Assembly: GCA_044464175.1 (NCBI GenBank)
Contig: JBIQLO010000125.1
Span: 1 to 11,620, forward strand
Direction of reading: 5' to 3'
Length of the DNA stretch: 11,620 nt
From: JBIQLO01 sp044464175
GTDB taxonomy: Bacteria; Planctomycetota; Phycisphaerae; Tepidisphaerales; Tepidisphaeraceae
The notes beneath the pieces were generated by a model. It saw only the letters and a program-made list of their open reading frames with translations, was not told where the DNA came from and did not search any database. The position numbers were made by a program, and so were the translations under genes. Below are positions 6,201 through 11,620 of the stretch, piece after piece (within the stretch, counting starts at the first letter, position 1; the number at the start of each line of letters is the position of its first letter).

Positions 6201-6299
6201 CCCGTGGCGGCAACAACGCGTGCTGCGCGCTTTAGCTGATTCGGGACACTTGTCCCCGGGCCGCAATCTGCGATTCAAATCGCCCTGATCAACTTGTAT
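6201..6299 (-). promoter_or_regulatory. Structured leader RNA candidate upstream of moeB
   Basis: Between the predicted transcription start (about 6299) and the terminator hairpin, the minus-strand RNA can form several local stems: CGATT/AATCG (6271-6282), GGGAC/GTCCC with a four-nt loop (6243-6256), and CGCG-type pairing at 6218-6230. A longer-range helix GGCCCG/CGGGCC (6257-6262 with 6199-6204) would enclose the last two and shares two bases with the foot of the terminator stem. No known riboswitch signature (TPP, Moco, SAM, cobalamin) could be recognised by eye. A regulatory role is inference from arrangement. Confidence 0.35.
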
Positions 6300-6305
6300 G
6301 CCAAG

Positions 6306-6334
6306 ACTTTAGACCCCCCTCGCCCCTTCGTCAA
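6306..6334 (-). promoter_or_regulatory. Sigma70-type promoter for moeB
   Basis: On the minus strand TTGACG (6329-6334) is followed by exactly 17 nt and TAAAGT (6306-6311), close to consensus at both boxes (five and four of six). Transcription would begin near 6299 and run through a leader of about 150 nt before the moeB ATG at 6146. It is the best promoter match in the window. Confidence 0.6.
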
Positions 6335-6400
6335 GCGGTCGCCTTCCACCCGTCATGCCGAGGGCGGCAATGGCGCAACCAAGGTTTGATCTCTGCCCTA

Positions 6401-6443
6401 AAATCCCCGCAAAGGCGGCTGAACGCTGGGAAGGTGAGCGGGG
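6401..6443 (-). terminator. Weak terminator-like hairpin after the esterase gene
   Basis: On the minus strand CCCCGC (6438-6443) and GCGGGG (6405-6410) pair across a 27-nt loop, followed by ATTTTAGG. It begins one base after the esterase stop codon. The stem is short and the T-run is only four, so it is weaker than the hairpin at 6182-6200. Confidence 0.3.
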
Positions 6444-6444
6444 C

Positions 6445-7284
6445 CTATTTCGCCCCGAATCCGCGGCCCCGCAGCCAGTTGGCGCACAATCCTGGCCACG
6501 TGCCCAGCACCGGGTCCTCCCCCGCCAGCCCCACGCCGTGCCGCCCATGCTCATAGCAATGCAGCTCAAACGGCACGCCCGCCCTCCGCAGCGCGGCCAC
6601 ATACCCCAGGCTGTTCTCCACCGGCACCCCCGGATCATCCACCGTGTGAAACAAAAACGCCGGCGGCGTGCGCGATGTCACGCGCTGATCCAGCGACAAC
6701 CGCTCCACCAGGCCCGTTTCGGGCGTCTCCCCCAGCAGGTTCCGCCGCGACCCGGCATGCCCCAGCGGCGGCAGAAGCGTAATGACGGGATAGAGCAGCA
6801 CGCCCAAATCCGGCCGGGCGTCCAGACGGTCGATCGGGTCGGCCGGATCGAGACCCGGCTCATCGAAGAGCGTGCAGGCGCTGGCCGCCAGGTGTCCTCC
6901 GGCCGAAAACCCCAGCACCCCCACGCGCTGCGGGTCCACCCCATCCCGCCGGGCATGAAACCGCACCGTGCGAATGGCACGCTGGACATCCTGAAGCATC
7001 ATCGGATGCCGATATCGCGGGCCCAGGCGATACCGCAGCACATAGGCGTGAATCCCCAGCGTATTGAGCCACCGCGCCACCGGCGCCCCCTCGTGATCCG
7101 CCAGGTGGCCATACCCCCCGCCGGGACAGACCACGATCGCCGAGCCGTCCGGACGCGAGGCGGCAAAGGCCCTCAGTGCGGGCACATCCTCCGGCCCCTC
7201 CCCCAGCGCCCCGGGCGCGCCGGCCGGCCAGAGCGGCTGGGGCGCAGCGGAATCGGCGGGAATCGGAGCGGTATTGGACGGCAT
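6445..7284 (-). CDS. Alpha/beta-hydrolase, carbohydrate (acetylxylan-type) esterase-like
   Basis: The 279-aa product belongs to the alpha/beta-hydrolase group that includes bacterial acetylxylan esterases and BD-FAE-like enzymes. Visible features: the oxyanion-hole segment 'PGGGYGHLADHEG' (54-66), 'YVLRYRL' (81-87), 'DVQRAIRTVRFHA' (99-111), the nucleophile elbow 'GFSAGGH' (125-131, Ser127), the acid in 'TVDDPGVP' (Asp216 or 217), and the His in 'EHGRHGVGL' (His249). It probably removes acetyl or other acyl groups from sugars. There is no signal peptide, so it should act in the cytoplasm on imported oligosaccharides or uronides. The ATG at 7284 has GGGAG six bases upstream. It starts 19 nt after the UxaC-type gene, so it is the last gene of that operon. 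Substrate is inferred from family and neighbours only. Confidence 0.85.
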   Translation of the reverse strand: MPSNTAPIPADSAAPQPLWPAGAPGALGEGPEDVPALRAFAASRPDGSAIVVCPGGGYGHLADHEGAPVARWLNTLGIHAYVLRYRLGPRYRHPMMLQDVQRAIRTVRFHARRDGVDPQRVGVLGFSAGGHLAASACTLFDEPGLDPADPIDRLDARPDLGVLLYPVITLLPPLGHAGSRRNLLGETPETGLVERLSLDQRVTSRTPPAFLFHTVDDPGVPVENSLGYVAALRRAGVPFELHCYEHGRHGVGLAGEDPVLGTWPGLCANWLRGRGFGAK

Positions 7285-7303
7285 GGCAAGCTCCCGTGGA
7301 AAC

Positions 7304-8611
7304 CTACTGTTCCAGGAAATGAGTGAAATTGTCCCGCAGCAGCAGGGCAATGTCGCGCTGGATCTCCTCGGCCGTGGCCACCCAGCCCGCCCGCGCCATG
7401 TCCGCGTATTTCTCGCTCAGGACGGGCGCCAGAACCGCCCGGGTGTGGTCCCACTTGTAGAGCACCTGATCCAGCACGCGGGCGTCGGAATGCTGCGGAA
7501 TAAAGCTCGTGCCCAGCAGCTCCAGCCGCATCCGCGTGATCTCGTCGATCAGTGAGGGATTGTTCACGAACCACCAGCAGCCAAAGATCATGAGGTTCCC
7601 GAAGCTGCGCGCGGCCACGCACAGCTCGTGCTGGTTTTCGCGGCTGAGCATCGTCACCAGAAACTTGTTCTGCGGAAATTCCCGGCACAGCCGCACAACC
7701 GCCTGGATGTGCGCTTTGCCCACCATGTCCCCCCCCTCGCGCAGATCCGGATTGACCCGCATTTTCGAGCCGATCATCATGGCAAACGGCAGCCCCCGCT
7801 CCGCGCACACCGGCAGAATCGCGTTTTTGAGGATTTCCTGCCCCGCACACGCCGGCGGGTCGATCAGGTCGGCCGGGTAGTGAAACTCCGGCGGCAGGCT
7901 CACGGCGATGTAGATCGCCTGCATCCGGTCCACCCAGTCGCGGAGGAACCTCTTCACTTCCTCGATGACCGACGGCGTGATCTTCGGTTCGACGTTGTAC
8001 CCCCACTGGGCCAGTTTCGCCGCCGCGTTGGGCCAGTCGCGCAGCAGCGGATCGATCCGCAGCACCGCCTTGAAGCGCGGATCCTGCCCCACCTTCGGAT
8101 TCGCCTCCCATCGCCGGCGCTCATTCTCGTCGAAGATGGCGTTGGTCATCGTCAGCGAGCGGACGTTGGACAGCTCCATCACCTTGTCGATGTACCCGCT
8201 GGGATCCTGCTCATTGAACCATTTCCGCCAGCGGTTCAGGTCCCGATCGGCCGGGTCCAGCCCCAGTTTCTGCAGGACCGTCAGCACGCCCCGGCACGCC
8301 TCGGAGACCGGTGAGCGGTCAATGAACAGCGTCTTGAAAATATGGTCCGCCCGCCGGCGCTTGTCCATCTCCCAGAAACGCTCATACGGCATCTGCGAGG
8401 CCGGCACCACGCGAAAGGTCTCGGAAACGAGATAGTGATAATTGAGCAGTTCATCGATCCCCCACAGCAGCAACCCGTCCGGATCGCTCTTTCCGGAGGA
8501 CCCGCCCAGTGTCGTGCCGAAACTGGGGGGATACAGGTGCGTGTGGATGTCAATCACCGGCTCGGTGGCCAGCGCCTGATCGATCTGCTTCGTGATTTCG
8601 GCGGGGGTCAT
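7304..8611 (-). CDS. uxaC: Glucuronate (uronate) isomerase-like amidohydrolase
   Basis: UxaC interconverts glucuronate and fructuronate, or galacturonate and tagaturonate. The 435-aa product has the metal-binding 'DIHTHL' (21-26; His23, His25) of the amidohydrolase superfamily and a C-terminal region that follows UxaC closely: 'GNLMIFGCWWFVNN' (338-351), then 'PQHSDARVL' (372-380), placing Asp376 where UxaC has the Asp of 'TDSRSF'. The family tag around 'LLLWGIDELLNYHYLV' (47-62) suits a divergent planctomycete-type branch. One oddity: the segment 'PFAMMIGSKMR' (275-285) has Met where E. coli UxaC, from memory, has His ('QLHIGA'). The ATG at 8611 has GGAAG upstream. It lies 62 nt after the UxaE-type gene, with a strong hairpin in the gap. 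A related isomerase with a shifted substrate is the main alternative. Confidence 0.8.
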   Translation of the reverse strand: MTPAEITKQIDQALATEPVIDIHTHLYPPSFGTTLGGSSGKSDPDGLLLWGIDELLNYHYLVSETFRVVPASQMPYERFWEMDKRRRADHIFKTLFIDRSPVSEACRGVLTVLQKLGLDPADRDLNRWRKWFNEQDPSGYIDKVMELSNVRSLTMTNAIFDENERRRWEANPKVGQDPRFKAVLRIDPLLRDWPNAAAKLAQWGYNVEPKITPSVIEEVKRFLRDWVDRMQAIYIAVSLPPEFHYPADLIDPPACAGQEILKNAILPVCAERGLPFAMMIGSKMRVNPDLREGGDMVGKAHIQAVVRLCREFPQNKFLVTMLSRENQHELCVAARSFGNLMIFGCWWFVNNPSLIDEITRMRLELLGTSFIPQHSDARVLDQVLYKWDHTRAVLAPVLSEKYADMARAGWVATAEEIQRDIALLLRDNFTHFLEQ

Positions 8612-8621
8612 GGCTCTTCCC

Positions 8622-8678
8622 GTAAGGCCCGCACTGCGGACCACTTTTCCAACATTCGGTCCGCGACGCGGGCCTTAC
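8622..8678. repeat. Intercistronic imperfect inverted repeat between uxaE and uxaC
   Basis: Arms 8622-8642 and 8658-8678 are 21 bp long and complementary at 18 positions, the three mismatches forming one central internal loop; the apical loop is 15 nt. The right arm includes the uxaE stop codon and the left arm ends shortly before the uxaC ribosome site. There is no T-run, so it is better read as an RNA-stabilising, translation-coupling or REP-like element than as a terminator. Confidence 0.75.
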
Positions 8679-9952
8679 CGCAGCGCCTCCAGATGCCGGG
8701 CAAAATGCTCCTCCAGCACCTGGTCGTAGGTGGCGCGATGCTCGCGCACGATCTGCTTCACCAGCGGGCCGAAATGCCCATCCTGCAGCACCGATCCAAA
8801 CGTGCAGTGGAGAATCTGCCGCCCCGGCTCGGTGAATCCCTTGCCCGGGGCCACATCCTCCCAGCGCTCCAGGTAAAGCTGCTCCAGCCGGTGATTCTCC
8901 TTCACATCCGCCGGAGCCGGCGTCGTGCCGACCGTCGCCGAGACGTGGTAGGTCGCCTTGTCGGTGTCATACCGCCCGCGGGCGAAATCAATCACCTGCC
9001 GGAACACCTCGGGCGAATGCCGGGCGACGACGCGCAGCGCTTCAAGATAGCTCGTCCCGGCCGTCTTGACATGGAAGCGACCCTGCGTGGCCCTGGCGAA
9101 GGCCGGATAAATCGAAAGCTTGTCCGAGCCGCTGTGGAGGCTCAGCTTGTACGGCCCCAGCGCCTCGGCCACGGCCGCGTGCCCCGCCAGCGAACGCCGG
9201 AAGGCCTCAATGTCTCCCTTGAAATCGACACCCTTCTCAAACTCCCCCACGTATCGCGGCGCGAGGCTGATGAGCGTCACACCGCGCCGGCGGCACTGGT
9301 CGGCGATGATGTAATGCTCCGCCAGCGTCGTCGGCTGAGGGGTCTCATCGACCGACAGCTCAATCTCAAAGGGCCGTCCCAGTTTCTTCATCGTCGCGGC
9401 AATGTGCCCCGCCAGCGACACCGCGTGGTTGATCGCCCGCCCGTATTTGACGGCGGCCCGCTGGGCGTCGGCCTCGGAGATCGACAGCTTCTGCCCGTTG
9501 GGCAGATCAAACGCCTTTCCGCTGTAATCCCGCACCCACTCCGTCTCTCCCGCCACCGCCTTGAACTTCGCCTGCAGGGCGGTCGCATCGTAGGAATCCG
9601 CCTGCCCGTCCACATGGTCGCTCGGGTCGATCGTGAAGAAGCAGAAGCCCGCCGCCGCCGTGCTCTCCACATCCGCCGGCGTCTTGAGGTGGTCGGCATC
9701 CGCCCCCTGCGGGCCGGCGTATCCGGCCTCTTTGGCCCCGGCCAGGGCATCGCCCATCACCTGCTCCGGCGTGCGCCCGGTGCGCGTCATCTCGCGAATC
9801 GACTGCTGGGCGAAGATCGGCTGGATTTTTCCCCCCGCTCGCTTCAGGGCTGCCACATGCCCCGGCGTGGCCAGCCCCAGCCGGTCGCCAAAGCCGAAAC
9901 TGGGGGAAAGGCCCAGGGGAATACACGGGTTGTTCGATAAGGGTGTTGCCAT
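8675..9952 (-). CDS. uxaE: UxaE-type tagaturonate/fructuronate epimerase
   Basis: UxaE, first described in Thermotoga, epimerises D-tagaturonate to D-fructuronate, letting galacturonate enter the glucuronate branch. The 425-aa product opens with 'SFGFGDRLGLATPGH' (18-32), which I recognise as the signature of proteins annotated as tagaturonate epimerase family. Likely metal or substrate segments include 'GADADHLK' (83-90), 'TIDPSDHVDG' (107-116), 'ELSVDETPQPTT' (198-209), 'SLHSGSDKLS' (271-280) and 'HVKTAGTSYLEALR' (294-307), set in a TIM-barrel-like pattern. The ATG at 9952 fits the family start, although no clear SD sequence precedes it. It is followed by the UxaC-type isomerase, which supports a hexuronate role. 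In this phylum related enzymes may act on other ketoses, so exact substrate is inferred. No signal peptide is seen; it is cytoplasmic. Confidence 0.85.
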   Translation of the reverse strand: MATPLSNNPCIPLGLSPSFGFGDRLGLATPGHVAALKRAGGKIQPIFAQQSIREMTRTGRTPEQVMGDALAGAKEAGYAGPQGADADHLKTPADVESTAAAGFCFFTIDPSDHVDGQADSYDATALQAKFKAVAGETEWVRDYSGKAFDLPNGQKLSISEADAQRAAVKYGRAINHAVSLAGHIAATMKKLGRPFEIELSVDETPQPTTLAEHYIIADQCRRRGVTLISLAPRYVGEFEKGVDFKGDIEAFRRSLAGHAAVAEALGPYKLSLHSGSDKLSIYPAFARATQGRFHVKTAGTSYLEALRVVARHSPEVFRQVIDFARGRYDTDKATYHVSATVGTTPAPADVKENHRLEQLYLERWEDVAPGKGFTEPGRQILHCTFGSVLQDGHFGPLVKQIVREHRATYDQVLEEHFARHLEALR

Positions 9953-9982
9953 GATGGTTCGATCGTTTGGGTGTTGAGAAAT

Positions 9983-10052
9983 CGGGCTTCCGGGCTCCGG
10001 ATTCCGGGACTCGGATCATCATTCATTCCGAATCCCGGAACCCGAATCCCGG
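9983..10052. repeat. CCGGGA-rich repeats with an imperfect hairpin
   Basis: The nagB-uxaE spacer holds an imperfect inverted repeat, 9998-10014 with 10028-10044 (15 of 17 pairs, 13-nt loop). CCGAATCCCGG occurs twice as a direct repeat (10028-10038 and 10042-10052), and further CGGG units occur at 9983-9994. It probably separates the nagB transcript from uxaE or is a REP-like repeat. No T-run follows on the minus strand. Confidence 0.6.
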
Positions 10053-10058
10053 CTCGCG

Positions 10059-10802
10059 TCACGCCTTCAGCTGACTGGCCGACTGCTCATCCAGGTACAG
10101 GTACGTCGCCGGATGCTGCTGCAGGATGGACGCGGGCGCCTGCGGCGTCACCGGCCCTTCCACGCTCATCTTCACCGCCGCCGCCTTGCGCTGATCCGGC
10201 ACCGAGGTGATGATCACCCGGCTCTTCATGATCTGGCGGCAGGACATGCTGATCGCCTGGGCGGGCACATCCTCAATCGTCTTGAACCACCCCTCCCCCA
10301 TCTGCTGCTTACGGCAGGCGGTGTCGAGGTTCACCACCAGATACGCCTCTTCCGTCTGGAAATCGGCCGGGGGATCGTTGAAGGCCAGGTGGCCGTTTTC
10401 GCCAATCCCCACGAACGCCACGTCAATCGGATGCTGGGCGATGATCTGCCCCAGCCGCTTGCACTCGGCCTTGGGATCGGCCGCATCGCCGTTGACATAA
10501 TGAAACGCCGCCAGCGGCAGGGGAAGCTTGCTGACAAACCGCTCCCACAGGTACTTGCGGAAACTGGCCGGGTGCGTGATCGGCAGCCCCACGTATTCAT
10601 CCAGATGGAAGCCCGTCACCTTGTCCCAGCGGATCTCCTTGGCCTGGACCAGGTGCTCCAGCATCTCAAACTGGCTGGCCCCCGTGGCGACGATGATGTT
10701 GGCCTTGCCGTTTCGCTCAATCGCCTCGACGATGTGCTTGATCCCCTCCTGGGCCGCCTTGCGCCCCAGTTCCTGCTTGTCCTTGCTCTTCACGACGTTC
10801 AT
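10059..10802 (-). CDS. nagB: NagB-type glucosamine-6-phosphate deaminase
   Basis: NagB converts glucosamine-6-phosphate to fructose-6-phosphate and ammonia. The 247-aa product is typical in length for the non-allosteric short form. It shows a phosphate-binding loop 'IVATGASQFEML' (37-48), 'FHLDEYVGLP..HPASFRKYL' (65-85, with the proton-abstracting Asp68), and the active-site segment 'VGIGENGHLAFNDPP' (131-145) with the ring-opening His138. Compared with E. coli NagB, Asp141 is Asn136 and Glu148 is Asp143; the Asn is common in Gram-positive-type enzymes. The ATG at 10802 has AAAGGA about seven bases upstream. A weak promoter (TTCAAA, 17 nt, TACATT) may lie about 40-70 nt upstream on the minus strand. 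It precedes the hexuronate genes on the same strand. A related isomerase/deaminase for another amino sugar phosphate is possible. Confidence 0.88.
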   Translation of the reverse strand: MNVVKSKDKQELGRKAAQEGIKHIVEAIERNGKANIIVATGASQFEMLEHLVQAKEIRWDKVTGFHLDEYVGLPITHPASFRKYLWERFVSKLPLPLAAFHYVNGDAADPKAECKRLGQIIAQHPIDVAFVGIGENGHLAFNDPPADFQTEEAYLVVNLDTACRKQQMGEGWFKTIEDVPAQAISMSCRQIMKSRVIITSVPDQRKAAAVKMSVEGPVTPQAPASILQQHPATYLYLDEQSASQLKA

Positions 10803-10908
10803 GCTTTGTCCTTTCCGATTGAATGAAGCGGCAAATGTACAGCAAGTCGGCCGCGATTTGAAGTGGGCGTGAGGCCTGAGGCCGTGGAGAGCAAATGGGC
10901 GCCATGCA

Positions 10909-10949
10909 GCAGGCGGAAAAGAGCGGGAACCCGGATTGCCTCCGCCTGC
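10909..10949 (-). terminator. Possible terminator or hairpin after the MBL-fold gene
   Basis: GCAGGCGGA (10909-10917) and TCCGCCTGC (10941-10949) are perfectly complementary over nine bp, and the loop holds a small CGGG-AA-CCCG stem (10924-10933). It starts 14 nt downstream of the stop codon of the MBL-fold gene. On the minus strand the only T-run (TTTT) lies inside the loop rather than after the stem, so termination is uncertain. The rest of the 160-nt spacer shows a GGCCTGAGGCC palindrome (10873-10883). Confidence 0.35.
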
Positions 10950-10962
10950 CGCCCTCCGTCCC

Positions 10963-11620
10963 TCACACCTTCACCACCATCCCGTCGAACGCCACTTCGA
11001 TGCGATGCGGCAGGAAGATCTGGACCAGTTCCTCGTGCAACAGCCCGCCGTTGTGGGAAAAATGCGTGGCGATGGTCCGCGTCCGGTCGGTGATGGCGCC
11101 GGCCTTGCGCAATTGATTGACCATCTGAATGACCCCGTCAGTGCCCATATGCCCGCGATTGGCGGTTTTCAATCCGCCGCAGGTGCAGTCAAACAGCGCG
11201 ATGTCCAGCTTCGTGCCGTCGCCCAGGGCCTCGAGCGTCGGCTGGGGATAGAGCCCCGAATCATGTCCGTAAAAGATCGTCTTGTCGCCGCGGGTGATGC
11301 GGAAGAGCATCGCCCCCTCCACATGGTCGGCCGGCAGTGCAAGCACCTTGTCCCCCTGCGCGGTGGTGAACGAATCGCCCGCCCGGATCACATGCAGGTC
11401 CATCACCTCGTCCATCCCGGGCATCTCCGCGGTTTTGCGGACCTTGTCGATCGTCGCCGCATTGCCCCAAATCTCGATCCGCCCCGGTGGCGTCTGCGTG
11501 TAGGGCTTGATGATCCAGTGAATCTCCGTCGCGGCGACGTGGTCGTTGTGCTGGTGGGTGAACAGCAGCGTTTTGATCCCCGCGAGATTGCGCCCCGTGC
11601 GCTGCATCTGTGAAAGCGTG
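10963..11620 (-). CDS. Metallo-beta-lactamase-fold hydrolase (PhnP/RNase Z-like group), 5' end missing
   Basis: The reading frame is open to the right edge of the window, so the N-terminus is missing; 218 codons are visible. It carries the metal-binding 'THQHNDH' (HxHxDH) motif, followed by further probable ligands in 'PADHVEG', the bridging Asp region 'FYGHDSGLYPQ' and 'IATHFSHNGG', which together give a dinuclear-metal phosphodiesterase-like site. The pattern is closest to the PhnP-like group that hydrolyses cyclic or bis-phosphate esters, but the family covers RNA, lipid and nucleotide substrates as well. The sequence ends in 'EVAFDGMVVKV', a common C-terminus of this group. It lies 160 nt before nagB on the same strand, separated by a hairpin, so a shared role with the sugar genes is possible but not shown. 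Confidence 0.85.
   Translation of the reverse strand, partial: TLSQMQRTGRNLAGIKTLLFTHQHNDHVAATEIHWIIKPYTQTPPGRIEIWGNAATIDKVRKTAEMPGMDEVMDLHVIRAGDSFTTAQGDKVLALPADHVEGAMLFRITRGDKTIFYGHDSGLYPQPTLEALGDGTKLDIALFDCTCGGLKTANRGHMGTDGVIQMVNQLRKAGAITDRTRTIATHFSHNGGLLHEELVQIFLPHRIEVAFDGMVVKV

Noticed and set aside
6147..6278. Longer moeB start (TTG at 6278)
   Set aside because: The extra 44 residues would be encoded across the terminator hairpin and have no match to the family; the ATG at 6146 has an SD sequence.
6147..6444. tRNA or small RNA gene in the longest gene-free stretch
   Set aside because: No cloverleaf, T-loop or CCA pattern could be found; the stems fit a leader and terminator better.
6355..7326. 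323-codon plus-strand open frame opposite the esterase
   Set aside because: Shadow frame; the minus-strand protein has a full catalytic triad.
8342..9940. 532-codon open frame on the plus strand
   Set aside because: It lies opposite the UxaE and UxaC genes and its product is Arg/His/Pro-rich with no domain, the usual shadow of high-GC codon bias.
1..11620. Mobile element or phage region
   Set aside because: No transposase, integrase, recombinase, terminal repeats with target duplication or phage gene is visible; only short palindromic repeats.

Overview
The window is a GC-rich (roughly 60-65%), tightly packed bacterial chromosome segment with ten of eleven protein genes on the minus strand. 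The gene families (a tagaturonate-epimerase-like UxaE beside a divergent uronate isomerase, a MoeB-rhodanese protein, a NagB of the 'GENGHLAFNDPP' type) and the intergenic palindromes built on 'GTAGGGTGGGCCTTGGCCCACC' best fit a member of the Planctomycetota or a PVC-group relative. That assignment is inference from protein style and repeats, not from a phylogenetic marker.

Read in the direction of most transcription (right to left), the layout is as follows. (1) 11620-10963: 3' part of a metallo-beta-lactamase-fold hydrolase running off the right edge. (2) 10802-6445: a sugar-acid/amino-sugar block, namely a NagB-type glucosamine-6-phosphate deaminase, a UxaE-type tagaturonate epimerase, a divergent UxaC-type glucuronate isomerase, and an alpha/beta hydrolase resembling acetylxylan/carbohydrate esterases. 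The last three are spaced as one operon (62 and 19 nt gaps); nagB is separated from uxaE by a hairpin-rich spacer. (3) 6444-6147: a gene-free stretch with a good sigma70-type promoter, a leader of about 150 nt with several hairpins, and an intrinsic-terminator-like hairpin just before the next gene. (4) 6146-3843: moeB-rhodanese (sulfur-carrier activation) followed by ribF (FMN/FAD synthesis), separated by a striking heptamer-based inverted repeat that includes the ribF start codon. (5) 3699-2121: two membrane proteins of unknown function, separated by a perfect 24-bp inverted repeat. (6) 2084-1716: the only plus-strand gene, a small Trp-rich orphan with its own promoter and ribosome site. (7) 1421-1: a MacA-type periplasmic adaptor and the first twelve codons of its MacB-type ABC partner, which leaves the window on the left.

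The sugar block makes sense together: an esterase would deacylate oligosaccharides or uronides, UxaC would interconvert uronate aldose and ketose, and UxaE would interconvert tagaturonate and fructuronate, so galacturonate and glucuronate converge on one ketose. No reductase (UxuB/UxaB), dehydratase (UxuA) or KDG kinase/aldolase lies in the window. No mobile element, CRISPR array, tRNA or rRNA was seen, and no clear novel defence-like system. The most interesting unexplained material is non-coding: the moeB leader and the unrelated palindromic elements in the spacers.
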